Shown piece by piece: positions 1-8,615 of a DNA stretch of 64,000 nt (the stretch's first letter is position 1; each line of letters begins with the position of its first letter). Source of the stretch: Musicola paradisiaca NCPPB 2511 (GTDB lineage: Bacteria; Pseudomonadota; Gammaproteobacteria; Enterobacterales; Enterobacteriaceae); assembly GCF_000400505.1 (NCBI RefSeq), contig NZ_CM001857.1, positions 4,150,374-4,214,373 on the forward strand. The letters run 5' to 3'. The translations under genes and the position numbers were made by a program. A model generated the notes under the pieces. It did no database searches and was not told the DNA's origin. It was given only the letters and a program-made list of their open reading frames with translations.

Positions 1-353
1 CGGTGAATCCATACCTGGAATACAAGACGGGCGCTCCGTAATACAGATAACGCCCGCCGGTTACTATTATTGTCAGCCGTATACACGCTGTACCTCCACC
101 AATCATCCAAACTCATGCCATATTCGGATGAAAATGATACCAAACCTGGGATTAATTGATAGTCGTTCTCATTATTATTTGCGCATTTAAACCGCACGCT
201 TAATAAGGTCTTGTGCTAAATCCCGCGGCAAACGCACCGACCGCGCAAACATTGTCCCCCTGTCCCATCAGTCGTGATAACGTAAGAGATTCCCACGTCG
301 TACCGATTTCTCCGCGTAAGTCGCCAGGATCGCTAGCAGCAGGTAAATGCCGA
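1..353. other. intergenic region upstream of metC
   Basis: No gene is visible in these bases. In E. coli exbB lies divergently upstream of metC, so this is probably the shared exbB/metC control region with exbB just off the left edge; that is inference from synteny. A short GC stem (GGGCG near 29 and CGCCC near 52) and a Fur-like site at 158-176 are the only structures I could pick out. I saw no clear MetJ repeat. Confidence 0.5.
158..176 (-). promoter_or_regulatory. putative Fur box
   Basis: Read on the minus strand the site is AATAATGAGAACGACTATC, which matches the 19-bp Fur consensus GATAATGATAATCATTATC at 14 positions, with the left half AATAATGA almost complete. ExbB/ExbD energise TonB-dependent iron uptake and are Fur-regulated in enterobacteria, so a Fur site on the presumed exbB side of this gap fits. 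exbB itself is not in the window. Confidence 0.55.
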
Positions 354-1547
354 ATGACAAGTAAAAATATCGCCACCCGACTGGTGGCCGCCGGACGCAG
401 TAAAAGAGTTACCCAGGGCGCCGTCAACCCGGTAATTCAACGGGCGTCTTCTCTGGTTTTCGATACCGTTCAGGACAAAAAGAACGCCGCCATCAACCGA
501 ACCAAAGGTGCGCTGTTTTACGGCCGTCGCGGTACGTTGACCCATTTTGCGCTGCAGGATGCCATGTCTGAACTGGAAGGCGGCGCAGGATGTGCACTCT
601 ACCCATGCGGTGCCGCCGCTATCGCCAACGCGATCCAGGCGTTTGTCTCCGCCGGCGACCATCTGCTGGTCACAGGCTCCGCTTATGAACCTACTCAGGA
701 TTTTTGTAACAAAGTGCTGGCGAAAATGAACATCGCCACCACGTTTTTTGACCCGATGATCGGCGGCGATATCGCCAGCCTGATCCAGCCCAACACACGG
801 GTGGTTTTTCTGGAATCCCCCGGTTCCATCACCATGGAAGTACAGGATGTCCCGGCGATCGTCGCCGCGGTACGCCGCGTCAATCCGGATATCGTCATCA
901 TGATCGACAATACCTGGGCTGCGGGTGTCTTGTTCCGCCCGCTTGAGCTGGGCGTGGATATTTCCATCCAGTCAGGCACCAAGTATATCGTCGGCCATTC
1001 CGACGCCATGATCGGCACCGCGGTGGCCAATGCCCGCTGCTGGGATCAGCTCCGGGAGCAGTCCTATCTGATGGGGCAGATGGCGGATGCGGACAGCGCC
1101 TATCTGGCCAGCCGTGGCCTGCGTACTCTGGGCGTGCGTCTGCAACAGCATCAGGAAAACAGCCTGCGCGTTGCCCGCTGGCTGGCGGAGCGCCCGGAAG
1201 TGGCGGTGGTCAATCACCCAGCGCTGCCCGGCTGCAAGGGCCACGAATTTTTCGTCCGCGATTTCAGCGGCTGTAACGGCCTGTTTTCTTTCGTACTTAA
1301 AGAGAAACTCAGTCGGGAACAATTGGCCCACTATTTGGATCATTTCAGCCACTTCAGTATGGCCTACTCCTGGGGAGGGTTTGAATCGCTGATCCTGGCT
1401 AATCAACCGGAAGAACTGGCGTCGCTCCGCCCGGCCGGCGGCGTGGATTTCAGCGGGACGCTCATCCGGCTGCATATCGGTCTGGAAGATGTCGGCGATC
1501 TGATTGAAGATCTGGCTGCCGGATTCGGGAGAATTCAGGAAATGTGA
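354..1547 (+). CDS. metC: cystathionine beta-lyase MetC
   Basis: Cytoplasmic PLP enzyme of methionine synthesis that splits cystathionine into homocysteine, pyruvate and ammonia. The 397-residue product closely follows E. coli MetC throughout. The PLP lysine is K210 in the [15 protein letters not shown] motif, and [10 protein letters not shown] (55-64) is the usual substrate/PLP loop. The frame is open back to 213, but homology starts at the ATG at 354, which has an AGGT element a few bases upstream; the extra 47 codons look like leader DNA. Followed after about 190 bp by yghB, as in E. coli. No MetJ operator was recognised nearby. Confidence 0.95.
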   Translation: MTSKNIATRLVAAGRSKRVTQGAVNPVIQRASSLVFDTVQDKKNAAINRTKGALFYGRRGTLTHFALQDAMSELEGGAGCALYPCGAAAIANAIQAFVSAGDHLLVTGSAYEPTQDFCNKVLAKMNIATTFFDPMIGGDIASLIQPNTRVVFLESPGSITMEVQDVPAIVAAVRRVNPDIVIMIDNTWAAGVLFRPLELGVDISIQSGTKYIVGHSDAMIGTAVANARCWDQLREQSYLMGQMADADSAYLASRGLRTLGVRLQQHQENSLRVARWLAERPEVAVVNHPALPGCKGHEFFVRDFSGCNGLFSFVLKEKLSREQLAHYLDHFSHFSMAYSWGGFESLILANQPEELASLRPAGGVDFSGTLIRLHIGLEDVGDLIEDLAAGFGRIQEM

Positions 1548-1735
1548 TAGCCCTATCTCTTCCTTCCCCTGGAAGCTGCTGCGGGCATAAAGGTAATACG
1601 TGTATGATGAAACGTAACAATGATGACTATAAATTTACCTTTTTTCCCCTATTCTTTTGATCCTGCGTTGTTAAGACGTGAGAAGCGAAGACATCGCAGC
1701 TTCGGGGGTCACAGCAAAACCAGACAGGAAGCACT

Positions 1736-2398
1736 ATGAGTGTTGTTCATGAAATTATTCAGGCACTGTGGCGACAGGATTTCAGTGCCTTGACCAATCC
1801 CCATGTGGTGTGGGTGATTTACGGCGTTCTTTTTACCACCCTGTTTCTGGAGAATGGCCTGCTGCCCGCATCTTTCCTGCCGGGCGATAGCCTGCTGTTA
1901 TTGACCGGCGCCATGATAGCCAAGGGCGTGATGCATTTTATGCCCACGGTATTGCTGCTGACGCTGGCGGCCAGCCTCGGTTGCTGGCTGAGCTATCTGC
2001 AGGGGCGTTGGCTGGGGGATACTCGTCTGGTAAAGAAATGGCTGCACCAGTTGCCGGCGCACTACCACCAACGCACGCATAATCTGTTTCATCATCACGG
2101 GCTCTCGGCGCTGCTGGTCGGGCGTTTTCTGGCTTTCGTCCGCACCCTGCTGCCCACCATCGCCGGCATCTCCGGGTTGAGCAACTCCCGTTTCCAACTT
2201 TTCAACTGGTTGAGCGGTTTTCTGTGGGTCTTCGGTATCGTCACGCTGGGTTACTCCATCAGCCATATCCCGCTGGTGAAACGTCATGAAGATCTGGTGA
2301 TGACCGCACTTTGTATCCTGCCGGTGATTTTACTGGCAAGCGGCCTGGTTGGCATGCTGCTGGTGCTGTGGCGCAAAAAACGCACCGTCGCCGGTTGA
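1736..2398 (+). CDS. yghB: DedA-family membrane protein YghB
   Basis: A 220-residue inner-membrane protein of the DedA family, matching E. coli YghB in length and order of motifs. The family signature [18 protein letters not shown] lies at about residues 40-57 and [16 protein letters not shown] at about 130-145. DedA proteins are linked to undecaprenyl-phosphate or phospholipid movement, membrane potential and cell division; E. coli YghB is partly redundant with YqjA. The start has a good Shine-Dalgarno (AGGAAG, 6 bases before ATG). It sits alone between metC and yqhC. Confidence 0.9.
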   Translation: MSVVHEIIQALWRQDFSALTNPHVVWVIYGVLFTTLFLENGLLPASFLPGDSLLLLTGAMIAKGVMHFMPTVLLLTLAASLGCWLSYLQGRWLGDTRLVKKWLHQLPAHYHQRTHNLFHHHGLSALLVGRFLAFVRTLLPTIAGISGLSNSRFQLFNWLSGFLWVFGIVTLGYSISHIPLVKRHEDLVMTALCILPVILLASGLVGMLLVLWRKKRTVAG

Positions 2399-2480
2399 TA
2401 TCACGGATTTTACCATTCAGATCATTACGTCGGGGCGCCGCGTTGACAGGTGGCCGCCCCCTCCGCCTGAGAATTCAGCC

Positions 2481-3395
2481 CTAGTTCCCTTCAATCGCCA
2501 CCGCGCCGGATCGCAGTTTGACCACTTCATCCCCCGGCGTGGTGCCGAAATAGCGTTTAAATTCCCGGCTGAACTGCGACGGGCTCTCATAGCCAACCTG
2601 CATTGACGCGGCGTTGGCGCGCAGGCCGTTATGCACCATCAACTGGCGCGCTTTGTGTAAACGGTATGATTTCAGGTATTGCAGCGGCGATGTGCCAGTC
2701 ACCGATTTGAAGTTATGGTGAAATGCCGACACGCTCATATTCACCTCGCCAGCCAACTGCTCTACGCTCAGGCTATCGGCGTAATGGTTTTCAATATGTC
2801 GTAATGCGCGGGCTACCTGCCCAAAATGGCTATAACGGTTCATCAGCGCATGCAGCGACGCGCCGCAGGGCCCGCACAGCACATGGTAGATAACCTCGCG
2901 CACAATCCAGGGGCCTAGCACTCTGGCGTCCCTGGCATCCGCCATCGCTTCTAGTAACCGTTCGGCCGCGCACAACAGCGCCTCGTTAAGCGGAACGCTG
3001 CTGAACCCGGAGGTATCCGCCCGCTGTTTCTTCATGCTGCCGTCATCACCCATTTCTATCAGTAAATCCTGCAGCATCGGGATATCCACCCGAATGGAAA
3101 TGCCGACGATGGGACTCTCCGGGCTGGCGAAGTTTTCGCATTCAAACGGTAACGGCACCGTCATTAGCAGGTAGTTTTGCGGATCATACTGAAAGACTTT
3201 ATCCCCCAGATAACCGACTTTGTGCCCCTGAAAAATAATCACGATACAAGGGTCATACAGCACCGGCGTTCGCGCACTGTGCGTATCGGCATAAATAATT
3301 TTGACCTGCGATATTGGCGATTGGGTTACACAGTTGCGACTGATGTAAGGCATCGCCAGATTGACTAATCGCTGACGTTGACTATGGTTTTGCAT
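2481..3395 (-). CDS. yqhC: AraC-family regulator YqhC
   Basis: A 304-residue AraC/XylS-type activator. The N-terminal half is a cupin-like sensor and the C-terminal ~100 residues carry two helix-turn-helices (LSVEQLAGEVNMSVSAFHH, then ANAASMQVGYESPSQFSREF). In E. coli YqhC activates yqhD and dkgA in response to glyoxal and other reactive aldehydes, and it is placed here to do the same, divergent from the nitroreductase-yqhD pair. The frame is open to 3452, but the ATG at 3395 is preceded by AAGAGA and matches the start of the family. Confidence 0.88.
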   Translation of the reverse strand: MQNHSQRQRLVNLAMPYISRNCVTQSPISQVKIIYADTHSARTPVLYDPCIVIIFQGHKVGYLGDKVFQYDPQNYLLMTVPLPFECENFASPESPIVGISIRVDIPMLQDLLIEMGDDGSMKKQRADTSGFSSVPLNEALLCAAERLLEAMADARDARVLGPWIVREVIYHVLCGPCGASLHALMNRYSHFGQVARALRHIENHYADSLSVEQLAGEVNMSVSAFHHNFKSVTGTSPLQYLKSYRLHKARQLMVHNGLRANAASMQVGYESPSQFSREFKRYFGTTPGDEVVKLRSGAVAIEGN

Positions 3396-3595
3396 ATATT
3401 CATCTCTTACAGACAATAGAAATAAAATGACATATGCGGGGTTCCTAATCACCCTTTTCTTCTTAAGATTGCAGGAATAGGCAATACATGTAGAGAAATG
3501 AGCATTGCCGCCGCGTTAGCATCGGCCGAGAATATTTGCACATCCTGTCAGTGCCTCGCGCACCCGACTTCCCGCCCCATATAACAGGGATAGCC

Positions 3596-4336
3596 ATGAA
3601 TCAGACCATCGAATTACTGACTCAACACCGTAGCGAACGCAGCTATCAGGACAAACCCATTCCGGAAGACGTGCTGTCCGCCATCATTGAAGCCGCACAC
3701 CTGGCGCCGACCTCCGTCAACTCGCAGCAAGTCTCAGTGATTGTCATTCGTGACCCGGCGCGGCGCGCTCGCATCGCCGAACTCGCAGGCGGGCAGCCCT
3801 GGATAGCGCAGGCGCCGGTTTTCCTGGCATTGGTGCTGGACATGCACAAAACCGCCACCGGCATCGACATGAGCGGCAATACTCAACACGCCCACGAAAG
3901 CGTGGAGAGCATTATTTCCGGCGCCACGGATGTCGGGATTGCCCTGGGAACGCTAATTGCTGCGGCACATTCGTTTGGCCTTGGCATCGTCCCCATCGGC
4001 GGCATTCGCCGTCAACCGCAGGCCATTATCGATCTGCTGCAACTGCCGTCGCTGACTTTCCCGGTGGCGGGGCTGGCGCTTGGCTACGTGGATAAACCCG
4101 CGCACCAAAAACCGCGTCTGCCGCTAAACACCTTTCGTCACGACGAGGTTTACCATCAGGAACACCTGAAAACCGCCATTGAACAATACAATCAGACGCT
4201 GGTGGCTCACTGGGAACAGACCGGACGCCGTGATGGCGAGCCCTGGGGCAGCAATACCGCCAGCTATTACCAACATATCTACTACCCTCAAGTACGCCCT
4301 GCGCTCTTGCAGCAAGGCTTCAAACTGGATCAATAA
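3596..4336 (+). CDS. NfsA/FRP-type FMN nitroreductase (NADPH oxidoreductase)
   Basis: A 246-residue nitroreductase-fold flavoprotein. The N-terminal RSERSYQDKPIPEDVL and the SVNSQQ motif near residue 42 are typical of the NfsA/FRP branch, which uses NADPH and FMN to reduce flavins, quinones or nitro compounds. The ATG at 3596 has an AACAGGGA element upstream; the open frame from 3536 has none. It ends 2 bp before yqhD, so the two are probably one transcript under YqhC. E. coli lacks this gene at the locus. The physiological substrate cannot be read from sequence; an aldehyde- or electrophile-stress role is inferred from context. Confidence 0.85.
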   Translation: MNQTIELLTQHRSERSYQDKPIPEDVLSAIIEAAHLAPTSVNSQQVSVIVIRDPARRARIAELAGGQPWIAQAPVFLALVLDMHKTATGIDMSGNTQHAHESVESIISGATDVGIALGTLIAAAHSFGLGIVPIGGIRRQPQAIIDLLQLPSLTFPVAGLALGYVDKPAHQKPRLPLNTFRHDEVYHQEHLKTAIEQYNQTLVAHWEQTGRRDGEPWGSNTASYYQHIYYPQVRPALLQQGFKLDQ

Positions 4337-4338
4337 TC

Positions 4339-5502
4339 ATGCAAAACTTTACCCTTCACACCCCGACTAAAATCCTGTTCGGCAAAGGACAAATCGCTGG
4401 ACTGGCGGCGGAAATTCCGGCTGACGCCCGTATTCTGATGACCTACGGCGGCGGCAGCATCAAGCACAACGGCGTGTTCGATCAGGTGATGAGCGCGCTC
4501 AAAGGCCGCTATGTGCTGGAATTCTCCGGTATTGAACCCAACCCGACTTATGAAACGCTGATGAAAGCGGTCGACATCGTGCGTCGTGAAAAAATCGATT
4601 TTCTGCTGGCCGTCGGCGGCGGCTCCGTAGCGGACGGCACCAAGTTCATCGCGGCTGCCGCCAACTACACCGCGGAGGCGGATCCCTGGCATATCCTGCT
4701 GACCCGGGGCGCGGAAGTAACCAGCGCACTGCCCATCGGCGTGGTGCTGACCCTGCCGGCTACCGGCTCCGAATCCAATTCCGGCGCGGTTATCACCCGC
4801 AAGACCAGCGGCGACAAACAGGCATTCATGAATCCGCTGGTTTGCCCGAAATTCGCGGTTCTCGACCCGGAAGTCACCTATTCACTGCCACCACGCCAAA
4901 TCGCCAACGGCGTTGTCGATGCCTTTGTACATACCGTCGAGCAGTACCTGACCTACCCGGTCAACGGCAAAGTGCAGGATCGTTTTGCGGAAGGGCTGCT
5001 GCTGACATTGATTGAAGAAGGCCCACGCGCACTGAAAGAGCCGACTAACTACGATGTACGCGCCAACGTGATGTGGAGCGCGACCCAGGCGCTGAACGGT
5101 CTGATCGGCGCTGGCGTGCCACAAGACTGGTCGACCCATATGCTGGGGCACGAAATCACCGCGCTGCACGGCCTGGATCACGCCCAGACGTTGGCCATCG
5201 TGCTGCCTGCCATGCTGAATGCGCGTCGCGTTCAAAAAAGGGAAAAACTGCTGCAGTACGCGCAGCGCGTCTGGAATCTGACTTCAGGCAGCGATGATGA
5301 GCGCATCGACGGCGCGATCGCCGCCACCCGCCATTTCTTTGAAAGTCTTGGCGTTCCGACCCGCTTCTCCGACTATAAACTGGACGGCAGCTCAATTCCG
5401 ACGCTGGTGAGCAAGCTCAACGAGAAGAACCTGACCGCACTCGGCGAGCACTACGACATCACGCTAGAACACAGTCAGCGCGTCTATGAAGCCGCTCTCT
5501 GA
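4339..5502 (+). CDS. yqhD: NADPH-dependent aldehyde reductase YqhD
   Basis: A 387-residue iron-type alcohol dehydrogenase that reduces short-chain and lipid-derived aldehydes with NADPH. All four metal ligands known from E. coli YqhD are present at the same positions: D194, H198, H267 and H281. The nucleotide motif GGGS at 93-96 (VGGGSVADG) is intact. Translation starts 2 bp after the nitroreductase stop, suggesting coupling. A 7-bp GC hairpin follows the stop codon. Confidence 0.95.
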   Translation: MQNFTLHTPTKILFGKGQIAGLAAEIPADARILMTYGGGSIKHNGVFDQVMSALKGRYVLEFSGIEPNPTYETLMKAVDIVRREKIDFLLAVGGGSVADGTKFIAAAANYTAEADPWHILLTRGAEVTSALPIGVVLTLPATGSESNSGAVITRKTSGDKQAFMNPLVCPKFAVLDPEVTYSLPPRQIANGVVDAFVHTVEQYLTYPVNGKVQDRFAEGLLLTLIEEGPRALKEPTNYDVRANVMWSATQALNGLIGAGVPQDWSTHMLGHEITALHGLDHAQTLAIVLPAMLNARRVQKREKLLQYAQRVWNLTSGSDDERIDGAIAATRHFFESLGVPTRFSDYKLDGSSIPTLVSKLNEKNLTALGEHYDITLEHSQRVYEAAL

Positions 5503-5521
5503 CGGAATGCGGCGATACTAT

Positions 5522-5544
5522 CGGCGCGTCCCACCGCGCCGTTT
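5522..5544 (+). terminator. weak hairpin after yqhD
   Basis: CGGCGCG pairs with CGCGCCG across a 6-base loop, followed only by TTTCGGG. The stem is good but the T-run is short, so it is at best a weak terminator. The rest of the 228-bp gap before dkgA shows one more GC inverted repeat (GGCGG/CCGCC near 5587-5604) and no clear promoter. Confidence 0.4.
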
Positions 5545-5730
5545 CGGGAACCGTTTCTTCCGTGCGCTCCCGCAAAAACGGGCTTAGGCGGTTGCTTTAC
5601 CGCCGGGGAAACGGGGTAAAGTCAGAAGGTTTGTCAGTCGTCCAGGACGCTGCCGTCAGGCGGCGTCTTTGTCTTTATCGTCGCCCGGCTCGCACCGGCA
5701 TTCAGACGGAAAACACAACAGGAGAGCCAC

Positions 5731-6576
5731 ATGTCTGTCCCCCCAATGATTACCCTGTCCGACGGCAATGTGATGCCGCAGCTCGGGCTTGGCGTCTGGC
5801 GCGCCAGCAATGAACAGGCCGCTAATGCGGTCGCCGAAGCGCTGGCAGCGGGCTACCGTGCCATAGACACCGCCGCTATCTACCGTAACGAGGTTGGCGT
5901 CGGTCAAGCGCTGCAGGCCACGTCAGTCCCTCGCAGCGAAATTTTCGTCACCACCAAGCTCTGGAATGCCGACCACCTGGCCCCGGAACAGGCACTGCAG
6001 GATAGCCTGAATCGTCTGCAACTGGAGTATATCGACCTCTACCTGATCCACTGGCCGTTGCCGGAGCGGGATCACTACGTGGAAGCCTGGCAAGGGTTGC
6101 TGCGGCTGAAGGAGCAGGGGCTCGCCAAAAGCGTCGGCGTCTGCAATTTCAAACCTCATCATCTGCAACGCCTGTTGGATGAAACCGGCGTGTTGCCGGT
6201 TGTTAACCAAATCGAACTGCACCCGCTGTTCCAGCAGCACGATGTGGCCCAATGGAATGCCGCCCGCCATATCCGCACCGAGTCCTGGAGCCCGCTGGCG
6301 CAAGGCGGCGACGGCGTGTTCGACCACCCGGTCATCCAGCAGCTGGCGCGAAAATATGCCAAATCGCCGGCCCAGATTGTCATCCGCTGGCATCTGGATC
6401 GAGGCTTGATCGTCATACCTAAATCAGTAACGCCGTCCCGTATCCGGGAAAACATCGATGTGTTTGACTTCAAATTGGAACAGGAGGATATCGACGCCAT
6501 CGCCACACTGGATAGTGGTAAACGGCTGGGCCAGGATCCCGACCTCCCCCGTTCGGACACGCATAAAAAAATCTGA
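5731..6576 (+). CDS. dkgA: 2,5-diketo-D-gluconate/methylglyoxal reductase DkgA
   Basis: A 281-residue aldo-keto reductase. The catalytic tetrad is visible as D46, Y51, K76 and H107, and the NADPH-binding IPKSVTPSRIREN segment is near residue 230. In E. coli DkgA reduces 2,5-diketogluconate, methylglyoxal and beta-keto esters, and is activated by YqhC. Good Shine-Dalgarno (ACAGGAGAG) before the ATG. It is separated from yqhD by 228 bp, so it may have its own promoter. Confidence 0.93.
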   Translation: MSVPPMITLSDGNVMPQLGLGVWRASNEQAANAVAEALAAGYRAIDTAAIYRNEVGVGQALQATSVPRSEIFVTTKLWNADHLAPEQALQDSLNRLQLEYIDLYLIHWPLPERDHYVEAWQGLLRLKEQGLAKSVGVCNFKPHHLQRLLDETGVLPVVNQIELHPLFQQHDVAQWNAARHIRTESWSPLAQGGDGVFDHPVIQQLARKYAKSPAQIVIRWHLDRGLIVIPKSVTPSRIRENIDVFDFKLEQEDIDAIATLDSGKRLGQDPDLPRSDTHKKI

Positions 6577-6589
6577 ATCCGCACTCACA

Positions 6590-6619
6590 TAGCCGGGGGC
6601 GCCGTGTCGCTTCCGGCTA
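6590..6619. terminator. hairpin between convergent dkgA and GntR gene
   Basis: TAGCCGG and CCGGCTA form a perfect 7-bp inverted repeat around a 16-base GC-rich loop, between two convergent genes; its right arm contains the regulator's stop codon. There is no T-run, so termination here is only plausible. Confidence 0.35.
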
Positions 6620-7357
6620 ACAGGAGACGTGGAATTCGTACATGTCGCTGCGACAAAAAATTTCGCAGTATTCCAGCAATTCCCCTTTATCGCCGTAGGT
6701 CAGTTGCCGGTGAAACGTCACCGGCGCGCCAGTGGGAATCTTCAGATGGGATGCAACATCATCCGGTGCGCCCAACGCCTTGAGCCAGAATTGTTTCCGT
6801 CCCGGAAAAATACCGCGCGCCGCCCAATACTGATACAGCGAGGTCTCCACGTCTTCAGGGGTCGGCAACAGATGCAGCGGGATCCAGGTACTCTCCAATG
6901 ATGCGGGTTCATCATTCAGCAAACGCACGCGATACAGTTTGGTCATACGCAGGCTGGACAAGGTCGGCAGCAGTAGCGCCAAGCCTTCCGGCGCAGCGAT
7001 ATCCGTCTGGCGCGCCAGCCAGATATTACCGGCCGAACCGCCCTGTTGCTGCACTAACGCGGTAAAACCGGATTCATCCTCGTCCAGCGAATAGTCCAGC
7101 AACGGCGCAATGCGGGTTCCGACGCCCTGCTGGCGGATAATCAATCCTTTTTCTTCCAGCAGCGCCAGCGATCGGGAAACCGTCACTCGCGACAGCCCCA
7201 GCAATTGAACCAGCTGCCGTTCGGGTGGCAGGAACTGCCCCGCCAGATCGCTGCGTTGGTGAAGACAGTGTTCCAGCATATGGGCCAGCTGCATGTAGCG
7301 CGGGGCGGACGAAGGTTGTTCCAGCAGCGCACGCAGATCAGAGAAAAGTTTTTGCAT
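6617..7357 (-). CDS. GntR/HutC-family regulator (YegW-like)
   Basis: A 246-residue regulator with an N-terminal winged helix (QFLPPERQLVQLLGLSRVTV, about residues 44-63, the GntR recognition region) and a C-terminal UTRA ligand-binding domain ending YGDKGELLEYCEIFCRSDMYEF. It stands divergent to a YegU-like gene, as yegW sits in the E. coli yegTUVW cluster, and is presumably the local repressor or activator. The frame extends to 7498, but the ATG at 7357 has AGAAG 7 bases upstream and starts at the conserved domain. The ligand is unknown. Confidence 0.85.
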   Translation of the reverse strand: MQKLFSDLRALLEQPSSAPRYMQLAHMLEHCLHQRSDLAGQFLPPERQLVQLLGLSRVTVSRSLALLEEKGLIIRQQGVGTRIAPLLDYSLDEDESGFTALVQQQGGSAGNIWLARQTDIAAPEGLALLLPTLSSLRMTKLYRVRLLNDEPASLESTWIPLHLLPTPEDVETSLYQYWAARGIFPGRKQFWLKALGAPDDVASHLKIPTGAPVTFHRQLTYGDKGELLEYCEIFCRSDMYEFHVSC

Positions 7358-7380
7358 AGCGTTCTTCTGATTGTTATCGG

Positions 7381-7465
7381 CTGTGACGTCCGCAAACGGT
7401 ACGATGCCACATTTATCAGCGTCACAGTTCTTTAATTGGCCTTTTAATGGCATTAAATTGGCCTT
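7381..7465. promoter_or_regulatory. putative operator region of the yeg-like cassette
   Basis: The divergent promoter gap holds ordered repeats. A perfect palindrome TTTAATG-G-CATTAAA occupies 7443-7457. It is flanked by two copies of AATTGGCCTT at 7434-7443 and 7456-7465, offset by 22 bp, close to two helical turns. To the left, CTGTGACG (7381-7388) and CGTCACAG (7420-7427) form a perfect inverted repeat. Such symmetry between a GntR regulator and its likely target is what an operator would look like; binding is inferred. Confidence 0.55.
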
Positions 7466-7538
7466 GCCATTATCGTTCATCTTACGTACATTGACCACCA
7501 GTTATCAGGTTACACCGAGCCAACACCAGGGGTCGTTA

Positions 7539-8615
7539 ATGACCGTAACGAAAAATCCTCACGACGCCATTCTCGGCTGTCTTTACGGCCAGGCAGTAGG
7601 TGACGCGATGGGGATGCCATCAGAATTGTGGCCGCAAGAACAGGTACGCCGCCATTTCGGCTGGATCGACACCTTCCTACCCGGCCCTGATGAAAATGTC
7701 GCAGCACAGGGACTGAAAGCCGGCGAATACACCGATGACACACAACAAGCCATCGCGCTCCTGAATGCTATCGTGGAGGCCGACGGCGCGGTCGAACCGG
7801 AACGTATCGCCAGGCATATTCTGGCATGGGCCGAACGCATCAACGCTTTTGAACGCAATGTCCTCGGCCCCAGTTCCAAGGCCGCGCTGAATGCTATCCG
7901 CGTCGGTACGCCTGTCCATGATATCCAGGCTAACGGCGTCACCAACGGCGCCGCCATGCGCATCGCACCGTTGGGGTGCGCGGCGGATACGTCGGATCGC
8001 GAAGCGTTCATGCTGGCCGTCCGCCTGGCTTGCAGCCCTACGCATCAGTCTGATATTGCCGTCGCCGGCGCATTCGCTATTGCCTGGGCCATCAGCCGGG
8101 CCATTGACGGCGTAAGCTGGCAGGCGCTCAAAACCGAGCTTCCCGGCTTGACTGAGAACGTACAACGGCAACGCATTACCACCTTTTGCCCACAATTGGG
8201 CCGTCGAATTACGCAGGCCCTCAATTTTACCGAGACCCTTCGCAACTTGCCTGATTCCCGCGCGCTGTCGGAACTTTACGATACGTTGGGCGCAGGTATG
8301 GACACACTGGAGTCAGTGCCGATGGCGCTGGCCCTGGTGGAGCTGGCCGACACCCATCCGCAGCGTTGCGCCGTATTATCCGCCAATCTTGGCGGCGATA
8401 CGGACACGATTGGCGCCATGGCCACCGCAATTTGCGGTGCGCTGCACGGCATCAAGGCTTTTCCTGCGGCATGGATCTCTACCATTAATCAGGTCAACGC
8501 GACTGACTTTACCCCCCTTGCCGCATCACTCTCTGAACTCAGGCTGAAAAGGAGTACGCCAACATGGGTGAAATGCAGCACAGCGAACCGCAACCGCAAA
8601 GCAAGTCCTGGATAA
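7539..8615 (+). CDS. ADP-ribosylglycohydrolase-fold enzyme (YegU-like)
   Basis: A 358-residue DraG/ARH-fold protein clearly related to E. coli YegU. The two metal-binding signatures are intact: EYTDDTQQA (63-71) and LGGDTDTIGAM (284-294), with GDAMGMPSELWP at 21-32. The fold hydrolyses N-glycosidic bonds to ribose with Mg2+; YegU's true substrate is not established. The upstream-extended frame from 7371 runs through the operator and is not the start; ATG 7539 is preceded by a CAGGGG element. The last 17 codons overlap the permease gene by 52 bp, and its C-terminus differs from that of YegU. Confidence 0.85.
   Translation: MTVTKNPHDAILGCLYGQAVGDAMGMPSELWPQEQVRRHFGWIDTFLPGPDENVAAQGLKAGEYTDDTQQAIALLNAIVEADGAVEPERIARHILAWAERINAFERNVLGPSSKAALNAIRVGTPVHDIQANGVTNGAAMRIAPLGCAADTSDREAFMLAVRLACSPTHQSDIAVAGAFAIAWAISRAIDGVSWQALKTELPGLTENVQRQRITTFCPQLGRRITQALNFTETLRNLPDSRALSELYDTLGAGMDTLESVPMALALVELADTHPQRCAVLSANLGGDTDTIGAMATAICGALHGIKAFPAAWISTINQVNATDFTPLAASLSELRLKRSTPTWVKCSTANRNRKASPG

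Noticed and set aside
213-353. N-terminal extension of MetC
   Set aside because: No similarity to the family and a better start with ribosome site at 354.
7371-7538. N-terminal extension of the YegU-like protein
   Set aside because: It would translate the palindromic operator region; homology begins at 7539.
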